A DNA stretch of 64,000 nucleotides. Origin: a virus. Below the pieces are notes generated by a model. The model had not been told where the DNA came from. It worked only from the letters and a program-made list of their open reading frames with translations, and did no database searches. Positions 39,095-47,269 of this stretch are shown here, piece after piece (position 1 is the stretch's first letter; the number at the start of each line of letters is the position of its first letter). The DNA is taken from the IMG/VR virus record IMGVR_UViG_3300038620_000126, positions 46,247 to 110,246 of that record; one strand, written 5' to 3'. Position numbers and translations under genes: made by a program.

Positions 39095-39844
39095 TTAAAA
39101 ACAATTACTAGTAAAGTTCATAATTTCTAAATTAATTTCATCTTCTGATATTTCGTACTTATCATCTACTTCAATAACTTTATTACCCATTTTTTCAAAC
39201 ATAGAGTTTATTGTATTCCCTCCTCCAAAAGATATTACATTAGGAGAAGAAACTATAAGATAGTGCCATTCAGTATGGGTATCCACTAAATATTGAATTT
39301 TTTCACGGTTAATGTTAATAGAATCACCATATTCTTCAACCACGTCATATATTTCTATATTATAATCTTCTGCATATTCTTTACACACTTTAACTTGTTC
39401 ACACATCTTATCGTAACTTTGCATATGATTAACTCTAGCGTATATTATGCATTTATTAGCTGTAGATTTTCCGGTTTGGTTATGGTTAAAATCATCAAAT
39501 GCTTTTTCAAAATTAACTTTTGCAAGTGCAAGTTTAGCTCCATCACATCTTATATACATATCATTTAATTTTCCTTTATTGAAATCGTGTTTTACTTTAT
39601 CATATGTAAAGTTACCATATTGCGCATAAACACTGATTGGCAAATAAAGTAATAAATCACCATTTTCTCTACTTGCATTGTATATGTTATAAAAGTCTAC
39701 ATACGCTGGTATATGTCTATAATTTTTATATTCTTTTGATGGTATTTTATTACGTTGACACCAACTATTAACAGTTGATGGTTTTTTGTTATTAAAGCGG
39801 GCGTACAATATGGGTCTAATATAAACTAGTTTTGTTGTGTCCAT
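39095..39844 (-). CDS. serine-recombinase-like protein with the catalytic Ser replaced by Asn
   Basis: 249 residues. The C-terminal part reads K-C-I-I-Y-A-R-V-N139 ... C-E-Q-V-K-V-C-K-E-Y-A-E-D-Y-N-I-E-I-Y-D-V-V-E-E-Y-G-D-S-I-N-I-N-R-E-K-I-Q-Y-L, the resolvase catalytic-domain pattern Y-A-R-V-S ... Q ... G ... D-x-x-S-G ... R. The nucleophilic serine that follows Y-A-R-V in active enzymes is Asn here. The N-terminal 110 residues contain two helix-turn-helix-like segments. HTH first and catalytic domain second is the IS607-type order. It is probably a DNA-binding protein without recombinase activity; what it binds is unknown. Confidence 0.6.
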   Translation of the reverse strand: MDTTKLVYIRPILYARFNNKKPSTVNSWCQRNKIPSKEYKNYRHIPAYVDFYNIYNASRENGDLLLYLPISVYAQYGNFTYDKVKHDFNKGKLNDMYIRCDGAKLALAKVNFEKAFDDFNHNQTGKSTANKCIIYARVNHMQSYDKMCEQVKVCKEYAEDYNIEIYDVVEEYGDSININREKIQYLVDTHTEWHYLIVSSPNVISFGGGNTINSMFEKMGNKVIEVDDKYEISEDEINLEIMNFTSNCF

Positions 39845-39875
39845 AATTTTTGGATACTAATTAATTGATATAAAA

Positions 39876-40340
39876 TTATGTTACTTGAAAAGCGGTTACA
39901 CCATTTTTAGTGTACATATTAATAATATCTGGATTATCATCAAATGCAATAATGTTGTAATAAGTTGAACAATCAAAACAACTATGAAGCCATTTTTCTT
40001 TTAGATCGGCTGATCTGGATAAATCGCTGTTTGGTCTCATGTACAAATTTTCATCGTTAATAGCTAAAATACCTTGGTTCATAAACCAATCATGAGTAAG
40101 GCTTCTTGCATCGTTTGATCGTCCAGTAAAATAGTATACGTTATTTAATTTATTTTGTGCTAACATGCAAACAAGAATTTGCCAGTACAAATTAAACATG
40201 GGATATTTTGGGTTGTCTTTAATACATTCTAAATTAAACTTATTCCATTCTTTTGAACGTTTATTTAAATACTTTTGTTCACGCCATGATGCATCTGAAA
40301 GTGTACTATCAATATCAAAAATGTAAATAGGCGACTTCAT
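39876..40340 (-). CDS. HAD-family phosphatase, polynucleotide 3'-phosphatase-like
   Basis: 154 residues. Motif I F-D9-I-D11-S-T, then Y-F-T-G-R near 70-74, a basic segment D-L-K-E-K-W near 112-117, and A-F-D-D-N-P-D near 132-138 form the HAD phosphatase signature. The order T-G-R ... T-H-D-W-F-M-N-Q-G ... M-R-P-N-x-D matches the 3'-phosphatase domain of T4 PseT, without the kinase half. It could repair 3' ends of tRNA or DNA during infection. A box-like AATAAATA lies at 40351..40359. Confidence 0.72.
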   Translation of the reverse strand: MKSPIYIFDIDSTLSDASWREQKYLNKRSKEWNKFNLECIKDNPKYPMFNLYWQILVCMLAQNKLNNVYYFTGRSNDARSLTHDWFMNQGILAINDENLYMRPNSDLSRSADLKEKWLHSCFDCSTYYNIIAFDDNPDIINMYTKNGVTAFQVT

Positions 40341-40350
40341 TAGTTTTTTA

Positions 40351-40359
40351 TATTTATTA
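40351..40359 (-). promoter_or_regulatory. late-type box TAATAAATA
   Basis: TAATAAATA on the minus strand, 10 bases before the ATG at 40340, overlapping the TAA stop of the gene at 40357. It is the only such box in the replication block and may be fortuitous. Confidence 0.4.
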
Positions 40360-41082
40360 ACTTGAATCTTTTATAGATTGGGACAAAGAAGATGTTACTT
40401 TTTTACTGTTCAAATCTTTCAGTTTATAATATGATATCTCTTTTTTAATTTCTTTAACAATAGAATTAATAGATTTATGAAAAGTAAAACTTATATTATA
40501 AAAAAAATCGTTTAATAATTTTGCAAACAACTTTGATATATAATAACTTTGCAAATCCATACTTATAGTGTTGTAAATGACATAACCAGATTCAAGACCA
40601 CTAAAAACAAGTGGATTATTGGTGTTGATAACTTCGCGACTTTCAGATATGGCGCTAACTAATTTGACACTTTCAATAAAACGTGAAAAGTTTTGATTTG
40701 TATTTTGTAACTTATTAACAGACTTTTCACAATTAATAAAGTAATCAAAATCTTTTTTATAATTATTCTTAAATAAATCTAATTTTTTTGTATCTGCACG
40801 TTTAGTAAATCTATCTACTATAATTAAACTGTTAGGAACAAGAACACCAAAGTTAATAACCAAGTTGTTATCAACTTGATTAAGTGAAATCTTTTCAAAA
40901 ATAAATGTTTCATAACACCTTTTTCTTGAAGATGGAGGTCGAAATGTAAATGAATAGTTTGGATCGACATTGTTTTGCGTCTGTATAAATAGATAGCTAT
41001 CTAGCCTAAGACTCACTTTTTTAAAAAATTTAATAAGATACTTTAAGTATTCAATATCGGTTTCAGGAGAATATGAATGCAT
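40357..41082 (-). CDS. hypothetical protein, member of a three-gene paralog family
   Basis: 241 residues from ATG 41082, overlapping the preceding stop in TGATG. Shares with 41082..41774 and 42268..42921 an opening Y-L-K-x-L-I/V-K/R-F-F, a middle Y-K-x-D-F-x-x-F and an end K-E-I-K-K-E-I-S-Y-Y-K-L-K. Close to 41082..41774 (R-C-Y, F-I-E-S). Probably an all-helical plus beta protein; no function known. Confidence 0.6.
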   Translation of the reverse strand: MHSYSPETDIEYLKYLIKFFKKVSLRLDSYLFIQTQNNVDPNYSFTFRPPSSRKRCYETFIFEKISLNQVDNNLVINFGVLVPNSLIIVDRFTKRADTKKLDLFKNNYKKDFDYFINCEKSVNKLQNTNQNFSRFIESVKLVSAISESREVINTNNPLVFSGLESGYVIYNTISMDLQSYYISKLFAKLLNDFFYNISFTFHKSINSIVKEIKKEISYYKLKDLNSKKVTSSLSQSIKDSS

Positions 41083-41774
41083 CACTCTTGTTCTTTTTTA
41101 GTTTTTTTCAATTTATAGTACAGTAGTTCACTTTTAACCTCTTTGACAAATAAATCTAAAGTTTTGTAAGACTTCAAATATGAAGTAATTTTAAAATAAT
41201 TGTTATTACTTTCTTTTAGTAATAAATCATCTTCTATTAGGGACTTAAACAAATAAGAAATTGATGAACTTTGCAGGTTAAAAACTAATGTGGTAGACAC
41301 ATAATAACCATATTCTCTTTTAAAATAAGTTCTGTTTTTTGTTTGTAAAATTTCTTTTACTTGATCTGAAACAACAACAACTGGAGTTGCGCTTTCAATA
41401 AAAGATAAAAAGTTTTGGTTTTTGGCTTCTGGTTTATTAGTTGTCTTTTGATGTTTAACAAAATTCTTAAAATCTTCTTTATACTTATTTGAAAGAAACT
41501 CAAGTTTAGTGTTATCCTTGATCGCCACATCAAAAGCGATAAAAAGAAGTTTATTAAATGTGCTTATCGAAAATTCAGTAGGTTTCCAACACTCGGAATA
41601 ACATCTTCTTTTGTTCACTGTTCCAAACGTATAAGAATATACTGGTATACTTTGAATTAAACTTGGATATTCCGGTTCCATTCTGTTAATTACTGCATTA
41701 AAGAATTTAACAAGACCTTTTAGATATACAGTATCAATTTCAGGAGCATTACTTTTACTGTTTGTGTTAGTCAT
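41082..41774 (-). CDS. hypothetical protein, second member of the paralog family
   Basis: 230 residues from ATG 41774. Pattern Y-L-K-G-L-V-K-F-F, K-R-R-C-Y, Y-K-E-D-F-K-N-F and K-E-V-K-S-E-L-L-Y-Y-K-L-K-K shows descent from the same ancestor as its downstream neighbour. The overlap with both neighbours indicates translational coupling. Function unknown. Confidence 0.6.
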   Translation of the reverse strand: MTNTNSKSNAPEIDTVYLKGLVKFFNAVINRMEPEYPSLIQSIPVYSYTFGTVNKRRCYSECWKPTEFSISTFNKLLFIAFDVAIKDNTKLEFLSNKYKEDFKNFVKHQKTTNKPEAKNQNFLSFIESATPVVVVSDQVKEILQTKNRTYFKREYGYYVSTTLVFNLQSSSISYLFKSLIEDDLLLKESNNNYFKITSYLKSYKTLDLFVKEVKSELLYYKLKKTKKEQE

Positions 41775-42234
41775 CACCTATATCTTCAAAATATTTTTTA
41801 AATAAATACAAACCATGTGAACGTTTTGCTTCAAGGGACTTATCAAAAGTTTCAAAGTCTTCTCTAGAAAGTTCTTTTTCTTTTTGTTTGCGTAGCCTTG
41901 ACCAATAATTATCACAATCTGGATGTGGTAGAGAGCCTATTTCAAAAGCATTAATTATATCACAAAGTATTTTTCTATCGTCTGAACGAAGCCCATCAGG
42001 TATTTCACCTTTTTGAATTTTCTGTTCCCTTACTGGATCATAAATAATTGGAGCATGTGAATTATTTTCACAATAACTTAAATGATCTTTCATAACTTTT
42101 GCTGCATACATACATATGCTTTCAACTGGAAACCTTTTTTCATAAGAAGTGCGGTCATACGTTTTTCCAGTAATAAGCTTTCTAAAAAACGCTTTTATAG
42201 AATCAACTACTAAATAAAGAGTGTTGCAAAACAT
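41767..42234 (-). CDS. hypothetical protein, 155 aa
   Basis: A soluble protein with a hydrophobic start, then a charged body with D-L-I-N-A-F-like helices and a C-terminal Y-L-F-K-K-Y-F-E-D. Overlaps the next gene by 8 bases. It separates two members of the paralog family. No domain recognised. Confidence 0.55.
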   Translation of the reverse strand: MFCNTLYLVVDSIKAFFRKLITGKTYDRTSYEKRFPVESICMYAAKVMKDHLSYCENNSHAPIIYDPVREQKIQKGEIPDGLRSDDRKILCDIINAFEIGSLPHPDCDNYWSRLRKQKEKELSREDFETFDKSLEAKRSHGLYLFKKYFEDIGDD

Positions 42235-42267
42235 AAAAATTATTGGTTTAGTTTTTTATAATAGATT

Positions 42268-42921
42268 TTATACTAAAACTTTATGTAACTTATGAGAAGA
42301 TCTTTTGACTCTTTCTTTTTTCACGTAATTTACCGTTTTAAAGAGCCTACTTTTTGTAATAAAATTGTTAAGATCAAGATATTCATCTGATAAAAATTCT
42401 TTACAAATTGATGCAGTAACCACGTCACTAAGAGCTAATGTAAACACTAAATAAAACTCTGTAGCTTTGCTTTTATTAAGATATTGATAATCTAAGTAAG
42501 AATTATTAAGAAGATGCAAATAATTTGAAGTTTTGTTTATGTTATTATCCTTATCACGTTTTTCCAGCAGATAACGCAAAAAACTATCAAAATCAGATTT
42601 ATAACGCTTTTTTATGTGCATTAAAACAGAACTGTTTCTCATCCAATCCAAGTTTACATAAATCTTTATAACCAAACTGCTACCAATTGAGTTAACAGAA
42701 ACAACCTTTGCTTTTTCATTTTGTAACAGGGAATAAGTTTTTTGTAAATGTTTTTCAGTGGTTTTAAGAAATTCTGAATCAGTTTTAAATACAAAATTTC
42801 TTAATAAACGCTTATCAACAAATCCCAAATGATTTGTTGTTCTAGCTAAAAACATCTTAAAAAAGCGAATTAGCTCTTTTAAGTAATTTTCATATTCTGA
42901 AGTCTTAGTTAATTTATCCAT
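42268..42921 (-). CDS. hypothetical protein, diverged third member of the paralog family
   Basis: 217 residues. Keeps the Y-L-K-E-L-I-R-F-F opening and Y-K-S-D-F-D-S-F-L-R in the middle but has lost the R-C-Y motif and has a basic tail (V-K-R-S-S-H-K-L-H-K). It follows the polymerase gene by 8 bases. If the polymerase C-terminal half once lay here it has been displaced. Confidence 0.6.
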   Translation of the reverse strand: MDKLTKTSEYENYLKELIRFFKMFLARTTNHLGFVDKRLLRNFVFKTDSEFLKTTEKHLQKTYSLLQNEKAKVVSVNSIGSSLVIKIYVNLDWMRNSSVLMHIKKRYKSDFDSFLRYLLEKRDKDNNINKTSNYLHLLNNSYLDYQYLNKSKATEFYLVFTLALSDVVTASICKEFLSDEYLDLNNFITKSRLFKTVNYVKKERVKRSSHKLHKVLV

Positions 42922-42929
42922 AATTTTAT

Positions 42930-44450
42930 CTAACTTTTATCGTTAAGCATTTTTTCCAATTTTTGAATTTCATTTTCTATCTCACCAGCACCACGCTTAT
43001 AACTATAACGCTTATCAAAGAGTTTACCAACAAAGTTTGAAAGGGTTGAATTATTTTCCTTGCTGAAAACAGCGCCGCCTGTGTACTGACTATTATTATT
43101 TAAAACTTTTTCTGAATTATCATTTTCTAAAAATGCAGTTAATAAATGTTTTTCAGGATTAAATTCTTCCCAATTACCAGTTTGTTCATTATAAAATTCA
43201 GTTGAATCTGGAGTTTCTAATTTTCCCAAGTAGGTGTCAACGCCTATATTGTACTGCAACATTATGGATGGATACATAGATGTAAAATCCATTGAAAATA
43301 TATTGTGTCGGATACCTAACTTAGGTTCCTTAACGTATGCACCACCATAACCCGCACTTACATCTTCTTTCTTCTTATTGGGGTCTTTTAAGAGTATTCG
43401 TTTTTGTTGATAATACTCTGAAAACAATAGTCTTTCAGCTATATAATTAGAGCTAAATGTTTGAAGTTGTGGTACTTTACTGGCATTTGTAAGAGATAAG
43501 AATGTTGAAAATGTGTTTAATTTTTCATCAATCATTTCAACAAAACAAGCATCAATGGCATTATAAAATATATACCATTTATAATCTTTTTCATACAATT
43601 CTGGAAGCGTACCAGAATATTTAACCTTGTTTATACCGAGAGCTGCGTTTGCTACCCAATCAAGCGAACCAGATTCTTTAACTTTAATCTTTTTATCCCA
43701 CTTTTGATAAACCTCCATATAGTCAAAAACTAAACGGTGGTTAGGTTGCTTACGCCAACCATGCCATGTGTTCGTTGGGCTTGCCTCTGATGCCAAATCT
43801 ATATCAAACTTTTTACAACGATTTACTAAATACTGCCAATCAAACTCTACAAAATTCCAACCAGTAAGACAGGGCATCTTTTTCACAAATTTATGTGTGA
43901 ACGCATAAAGCATGTTTTTCTCGTTTTCAAAATAAAGATACTTTAACTTCCATTCTTTATTTATACCAGCACTATTGTTGTTAATATGTTCATTTATGTT
44001 TTTCTGTATATCACTTATTTCATCTTCGTTCAATGGTTTTAAACCTAAAACAAAAATATGACCTTTTTGATTACATAATGCTATTGTTGTAACTGGCTGT
44101 TCCGCTTTTTCAGCATGTGGAAACCCTTCATCGCTAACACCAACCTCAATATCCACAAAATACATTTTAGGATAATTCATCGCATATATAGCTTCTTTAT
44201 CCTGATCTGATAAATTTTCAAGAAATTCAAACAAACGAAATTTGGAAAATGTTTGTTTAACCTCACGTTTTTTAACAGGTCTTCCATCCCATGATAAGTA
44301 TCCTTTAATCCTATTTTTATCATTTTGAGATGCATAAGCCCAATCATACTGTTCATTTGGGCTTAAAGTATATGAAAGTAAACGATTGTTACCATCACTA
44401 TCAAAATAAGATATATGCACTTTGTTACCATTATGTTCTATATCTAACAT
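42930..44450 (-). CDS. 43: DNA polymerase family B, N-terminal half only (exonuclease and motif A)
   Basis: 506 residues. Exonuclease motifs: Exo I V-D100-I-E102, Exo II N199-F-V-E-F-D204, Exo III Y296-N-A-I-D300. Polymerase motif A is S-M-D388-F-T-S-M-Y-P-S-I-M. The protein ends about 110 residues later in a basic helical stretch, before motifs B (K-x3-N-S-x-Y-G) and C (D-T-D-S). T4 gp43 has 898 residues. Splits at about this point are known in some T4-like phages, where a second gene carries the C-terminal half. No such half is in this window, so it lies elsewhere or is lost. Located in the early operon. Confidence 0.85.
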   Translation of the reverse strand: MLDIEHNGNKVHISYFDSDGNNRLLSYTLSPNEQYDWAYASQNDKNRIKGYLSWDGRPVKKREVKQTFSKFRLFEFLENLSDQDKEAIYAMNYPKMYFVDIEVGVSDEGFPHAEKAEQPVTTIALCNQKGHIFVLGLKPLNEDEISDIQKNINEHINNNSAGINKEWKLKYLYFENEKNMLYAFTHKFVKKMPCLTGWNFVEFDWQYLVNRCKKFDIDLASEASPTNTWHGWRKQPNHRLVFDYMEVYQKWDKKIKVKESGSLDWVANAALGINKVKYSGTLPELYEKDYKWYIFYNAIDACFVEMIDEKLNTFSTFLSLTNASKVPQLQTFSSNYIAERLLFSEYYQQKRILLKDPNKKKEDVSAGYGGAYVKEPKLGIRHNIFSMDFTSMYPSIMLQYNIGVDTYLGKLETPDSTEFYNEQTGNWEEFNPEKHLLTAFLENDNSEKVLNNNSQYTGGAVFSKENNSTLSNFVGKLFDKRYSYKRGAGEIENEIQKLEKMLNDKS

Positions 44451-44477
44451 ATAAATTTTATTTGTAAATTAAAAAAA

Positions 44478-44912
44478 TTATTTGTCATTGTTAATGAACA
44501 TAATATCTAAGGTATTGCATACAGGATCATCGGAATCACCATAATCTAAAGAACCTCTTATCTTACTAACTGTATTTTCATACTCGTTTCTTGGTATATT
44601 GTTTAGCAAATACTTAAACATTAAAATTGGACTGTTAAATCTTACTTCTGTTAATTCTGCTGGAACACCACCGTCATCACCAGATTCGAGATAAGGAACT
44701 TCACACAAACTAACATACCATGAACTACTCCCATATTGACATTCTGGGTCTTCTTTAATAACTATATGAAAAGACTTTTGACCAGCATCACTGAAAATAA
44801 TCCAATACCCCCTTTCAAAAAAACTTTCGGTTTTTAGGGTGATATTGGACAAGTATGATTCAATTGATGATGCTAATCGTCTAAAAACTTTTTGATTTAC
44901 TGTTTCAGCCAT
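44478..44912 (-). CDS. hypothetical protein, 144 aa
   Basis: Acidic protein with a Trp/Ser-rich beta region (G-Y-W-I-I-F-S-D-A-G near 34-43, S-S-S-W-Y-V-S-L near 63-70). Lies between the AAA+ ATPase and the polymerase fragment with short gaps, so it is an operon member. A polymerase-associated role is possible from position only. Confidence 0.6.
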   Translation of the reverse strand: MAETVNQKVFRRLASSIESYLSNITLKTESFFERGYWIIFSDAGQKSFHIVIKEDPECQYGSSSWYVSLCEVPYLESGDDGGVPAELTEVRFNSPILMFKYLLNNIPRNEYENTVSKIRGSLDYGDSDDPVCNTLDIMFINNDK

Positions 44913-44925
44913 AGTTTGTTATTTT

Positions 44926-46071
44926 TTAGAATCCAATATATGTATCGTTATCTATAACGTTGCTTTCTACTTCATTATTAAAAATTTCAGAAAGATAAGC
45001 ATCTCGGTTTAATTTTCCTTTACCAATACTATCACAAATTTCATTAACATTTTGTTTTGGTAATTTAGAAAATTTATGTCTAAACATTAGCCTACCGGGC
45101 CTCAAAAGAGCTTCATCTATTAAATTAAGATCTTGATTGAATGTAATTACAATTCTGCACTTAATAGCATCATTTAGAATGCCATCTGTAAGCTGCAGTA
45201 AATTATCTACCGCATCTGAATCTGGATTATGACTTCTCGATTTAATAGCATTATCGGCTTCTTCAATGAGCAAAACGGAATCCGTATTATTAGACAAAAT
45301 AGATATTAATTCTGGATCAGCAAGAGACTTACTAAACTTTGATGGAATAAAAATTATATTATTAACCTCATGTTGAAGGTCTTGAGCTATTTTTCGAAGC
45401 AAATAAGTTTTGCCAGTTCCAGGATTACCGTGAAATATGTATATTCCACTTTGCGTGGTTTTTAAGTTATTAACAACCCCATTATACTTTTCGGTAAAGT
45501 TTTTTCCGTAGTACAAATCCAAATCTGGAATATGTACTTTTTGTATTTTCATGTTATCTAAATCTAGACCATTATTAGATGTTTTTAGAAACATTATATC
45601 TGCACCATTAGAGTCATACGTTTGCACCACGTTCTCTAATATAAAGTTATCTAAAAGTTCAACTACATCATTAAATACATCCTGAGTTGCCATGATTTTT
45701 AACTCCCTAACAACCGAATCTTTTTGATTTTCAACATCGTTGCTTTTAATTTTGTAAACTGTTCTTTTTTCTGTACCGTAAATAAACGTAAAATAAAAAG
45801 AATCAAAGTAATGTTCTTCTACTACATCATGCACAAGTGCATCTTTTTTAAAAAATGCATCTATATCAGATCTAGAAAGTTCATAATTGTATTTACTTTT
45901 AAGCTCTTCAATAAAGTTTAAAATATCTGAATAAGCAAAATGATTATAAATCCTATAATAATAGGGGTTGTAACCGTAACTTTCAAAAAAGCTTAAAACA
46001 TCATTTTTGAAAGTGTGTTCATTATATTGACCAACAACTTGCTTCTGTTTGGGATTGCTTATGTTATTCAT
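44926..46071 (-). CDS. AAA+ ATPase
   Basis: 381 residues. A helical N-terminal region of about 200 residues precedes the AAA+ core: Walker A G-N-P-G-T-G-K-T (215-222), Walker B V-L-L-I-E-E (266-271), sensor 1 V-I-T-F-N (308-312) and R-P-G-R (324-327), the arginine motif of FtsH/BCS1/p97-like AAA proteins. It should remodel a protein or nucleoprotein complex, probably one linked to replication given its neighbours. It starts inside the end of the gene at 46064 by 8 bases. Confidence 0.78.
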   Translation of the reverse strand: MNNISNPKQKQVVGQYNEHTFKNDVLSFFESYGYNPYYYRIYNHFAYSDILNFIEELKSKYNYELSRSDIDAFFKKDALVHDVVEEHYFDSFYFTFIYGTEKRTVYKIKSNDVENQKDSVVRELKIMATQDVFNDVVELLDNFILENVVQTYDSNGADIMFLKTSNNGLDLDNMKIQKVHIPDLDLYYGKNFTEKYNGVVNNLKTTQSGIYIFHGNPGTGKTYLLRKIAQDLQHEVNNIIFIPSKFSKSLADPELISILSNNTDSVLLIEEADNAIKSRSHNPDSDAVDNLLQLTDGILNDAIKCRIVITFNQDLNLIDEALLRPGRLMFRHKFSKLPKQNVNEICDSIGKGKLNRDAYLSEIFNNEVESNVIDNDTYIGF

Positions 46072-46423
46072 TGTTTTCCTCCTCTTGATTAGTTTCTTTA
46101 GTATTGTTTGTGATTACGTTCAAACCTAAGTCTCCATTTTCATCACCAAATCTTACAGTAACAAACGTTTCACTTTCTAATGTTGTTCCAACATTCCAAT
46201 GTTCTGCAAAAGTTTTTCTAATATTTTCCCGAAGGGCATTTCTTCGATCTAAACGTTCTTGAATTACTTCACCATTTTGATCTAGCGGGTATTCCATTTT
46301 CACTAAAACCCGCGCCTGATAATCTTGCTTTGGTGTATACTTATTTGATTCATTTTTTAATTTCTCAAATACAACAATATCTGCCACGTGGGGATTTGCA
46401 TTGCTTTGTTTTTCTTCTGACAT
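46064..46423 (-). CDS. hypothetical protein, 119 aa
   Basis: A charged protein with Q-A-R-V-L-V-K-M-E-Y-P near 42-52 and a Glu-rich end (E-E-E-N-N-E). Its end encodes an AGGAGG-like run just before the AAA+ start, which may be chance. No family recognised; operon member. Confidence 0.55.
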   Translation of the reverse strand: MSEEKQSNANPHVADIVVFEKLKNESNKYTPKQDYQARVLVKMEYPLDQNGEVIQERLDRRNALRENIRKTFAEHWNVGTTLESETFVTVRFGDENGDLGLNVITNNTKETNQEEENNE

Positions 46424-46443
46424 AATAAATTTTGTTTTTTTGG

Positions 46444-47259
46444 TTAGTTAATTAAATTGGTTTTTGAAGGAGTGCTTTTAATTTTGAGCTTTCTAAGATA
46501 GCTAAGAAAGTCTTTTTTCTTCACTGCTATATCATGGTATGCATCCATACCATAAAATCCAAGCTTTTTGTTGTTTTCAATTGATTGTATTAAATACTTA
46601 ATACTTTCTTTATTTATTGGTATTATTTCATATACATTTACACGAAAATACGAATCGTTTTTTTCTACGTGGAAAAGAACAAAATATCTTTTATTTTTAC
46701 TATAAGAAATTTCTAACATGTAGAAAGTGCTAGATTTAGAAGAAAGAGAACTGTTTGTACCACTATAAAGTAAACAAAAGTCAAGAACTTCGTTATTATT
46801 GTAAAATGGATTAAATAGTTTATGTTCAATATTATTGTTATTAAACTCTGCAAATTTTTTAGAATTTTCTAAGTTTCTTTTTTCATCTTCAATTATATGG
46901 TAATAACTATTTATATACGATTTTGGATTAAAACTATAGTGGATTTTCAAAGAGCCATTAGTATATAACTTTGATAAAAAGTATTCGAAATCTTGTAAAT
47001 TTGACAATGATTCATACATGTTGTATGAAATGGGTTTTCTGCCTCTTTCGTTATTTGGATCTGCAATGCTTACAACATAATAAGCAACATCTTCAGGTGA
47101 TTTAAAATCAGAATCAAGTTCTGATAAAACTATATTTGGCTTTAAAGTTTTGTAAATATCGCCTATTCCAAAAGGTTTAAGATTTTTACAGTAACTGTAG
47201 TCTCTATTCAAAACATTTTTCAAGTGTTCTATGTTTTCGTCTATGTTCATAATTAACAT
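46444..47259 (-). CDS. hypothetical protein, 271 aa
   Basis: ATG 47259 or an in-frame ATG at 47250 could be the start. The protein is Asn/Tyr/Ser-rich with mixed helices and strands (Y-F-V-L-F-H-V-E-K near 197). No motif recognised. Operon member between the methyltransferase-like gene and the ATPase cluster. Confidence 0.55.
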   Translation of the reverse strand: MLIMNIDENIEHLKNVLNRDYSYCKNLKPFGIGDIYKTLKPNIVLSELDSDFKSPEDVAYYVVSIADPNNERGRKPISYNMYESLSNLQDFEYFLSKLYTNGSLKIHYSFNPKSYINSYYHIIEDEKRNLENSKKFAEFNNNNIEHKLFNPFYNNNEVLDFCLLYSGTNSSLSSKSSTFYMLEISYSKNKRYFVLFHVEKNDSYFRVNVYEIIPINKESIKYLIQSIENNKKLGFYGMDAYHDIAVKKKDFLSYLRKLKIKSTPSKTNLIN

Positions 47260-47269
47260 TCTTTAACAA

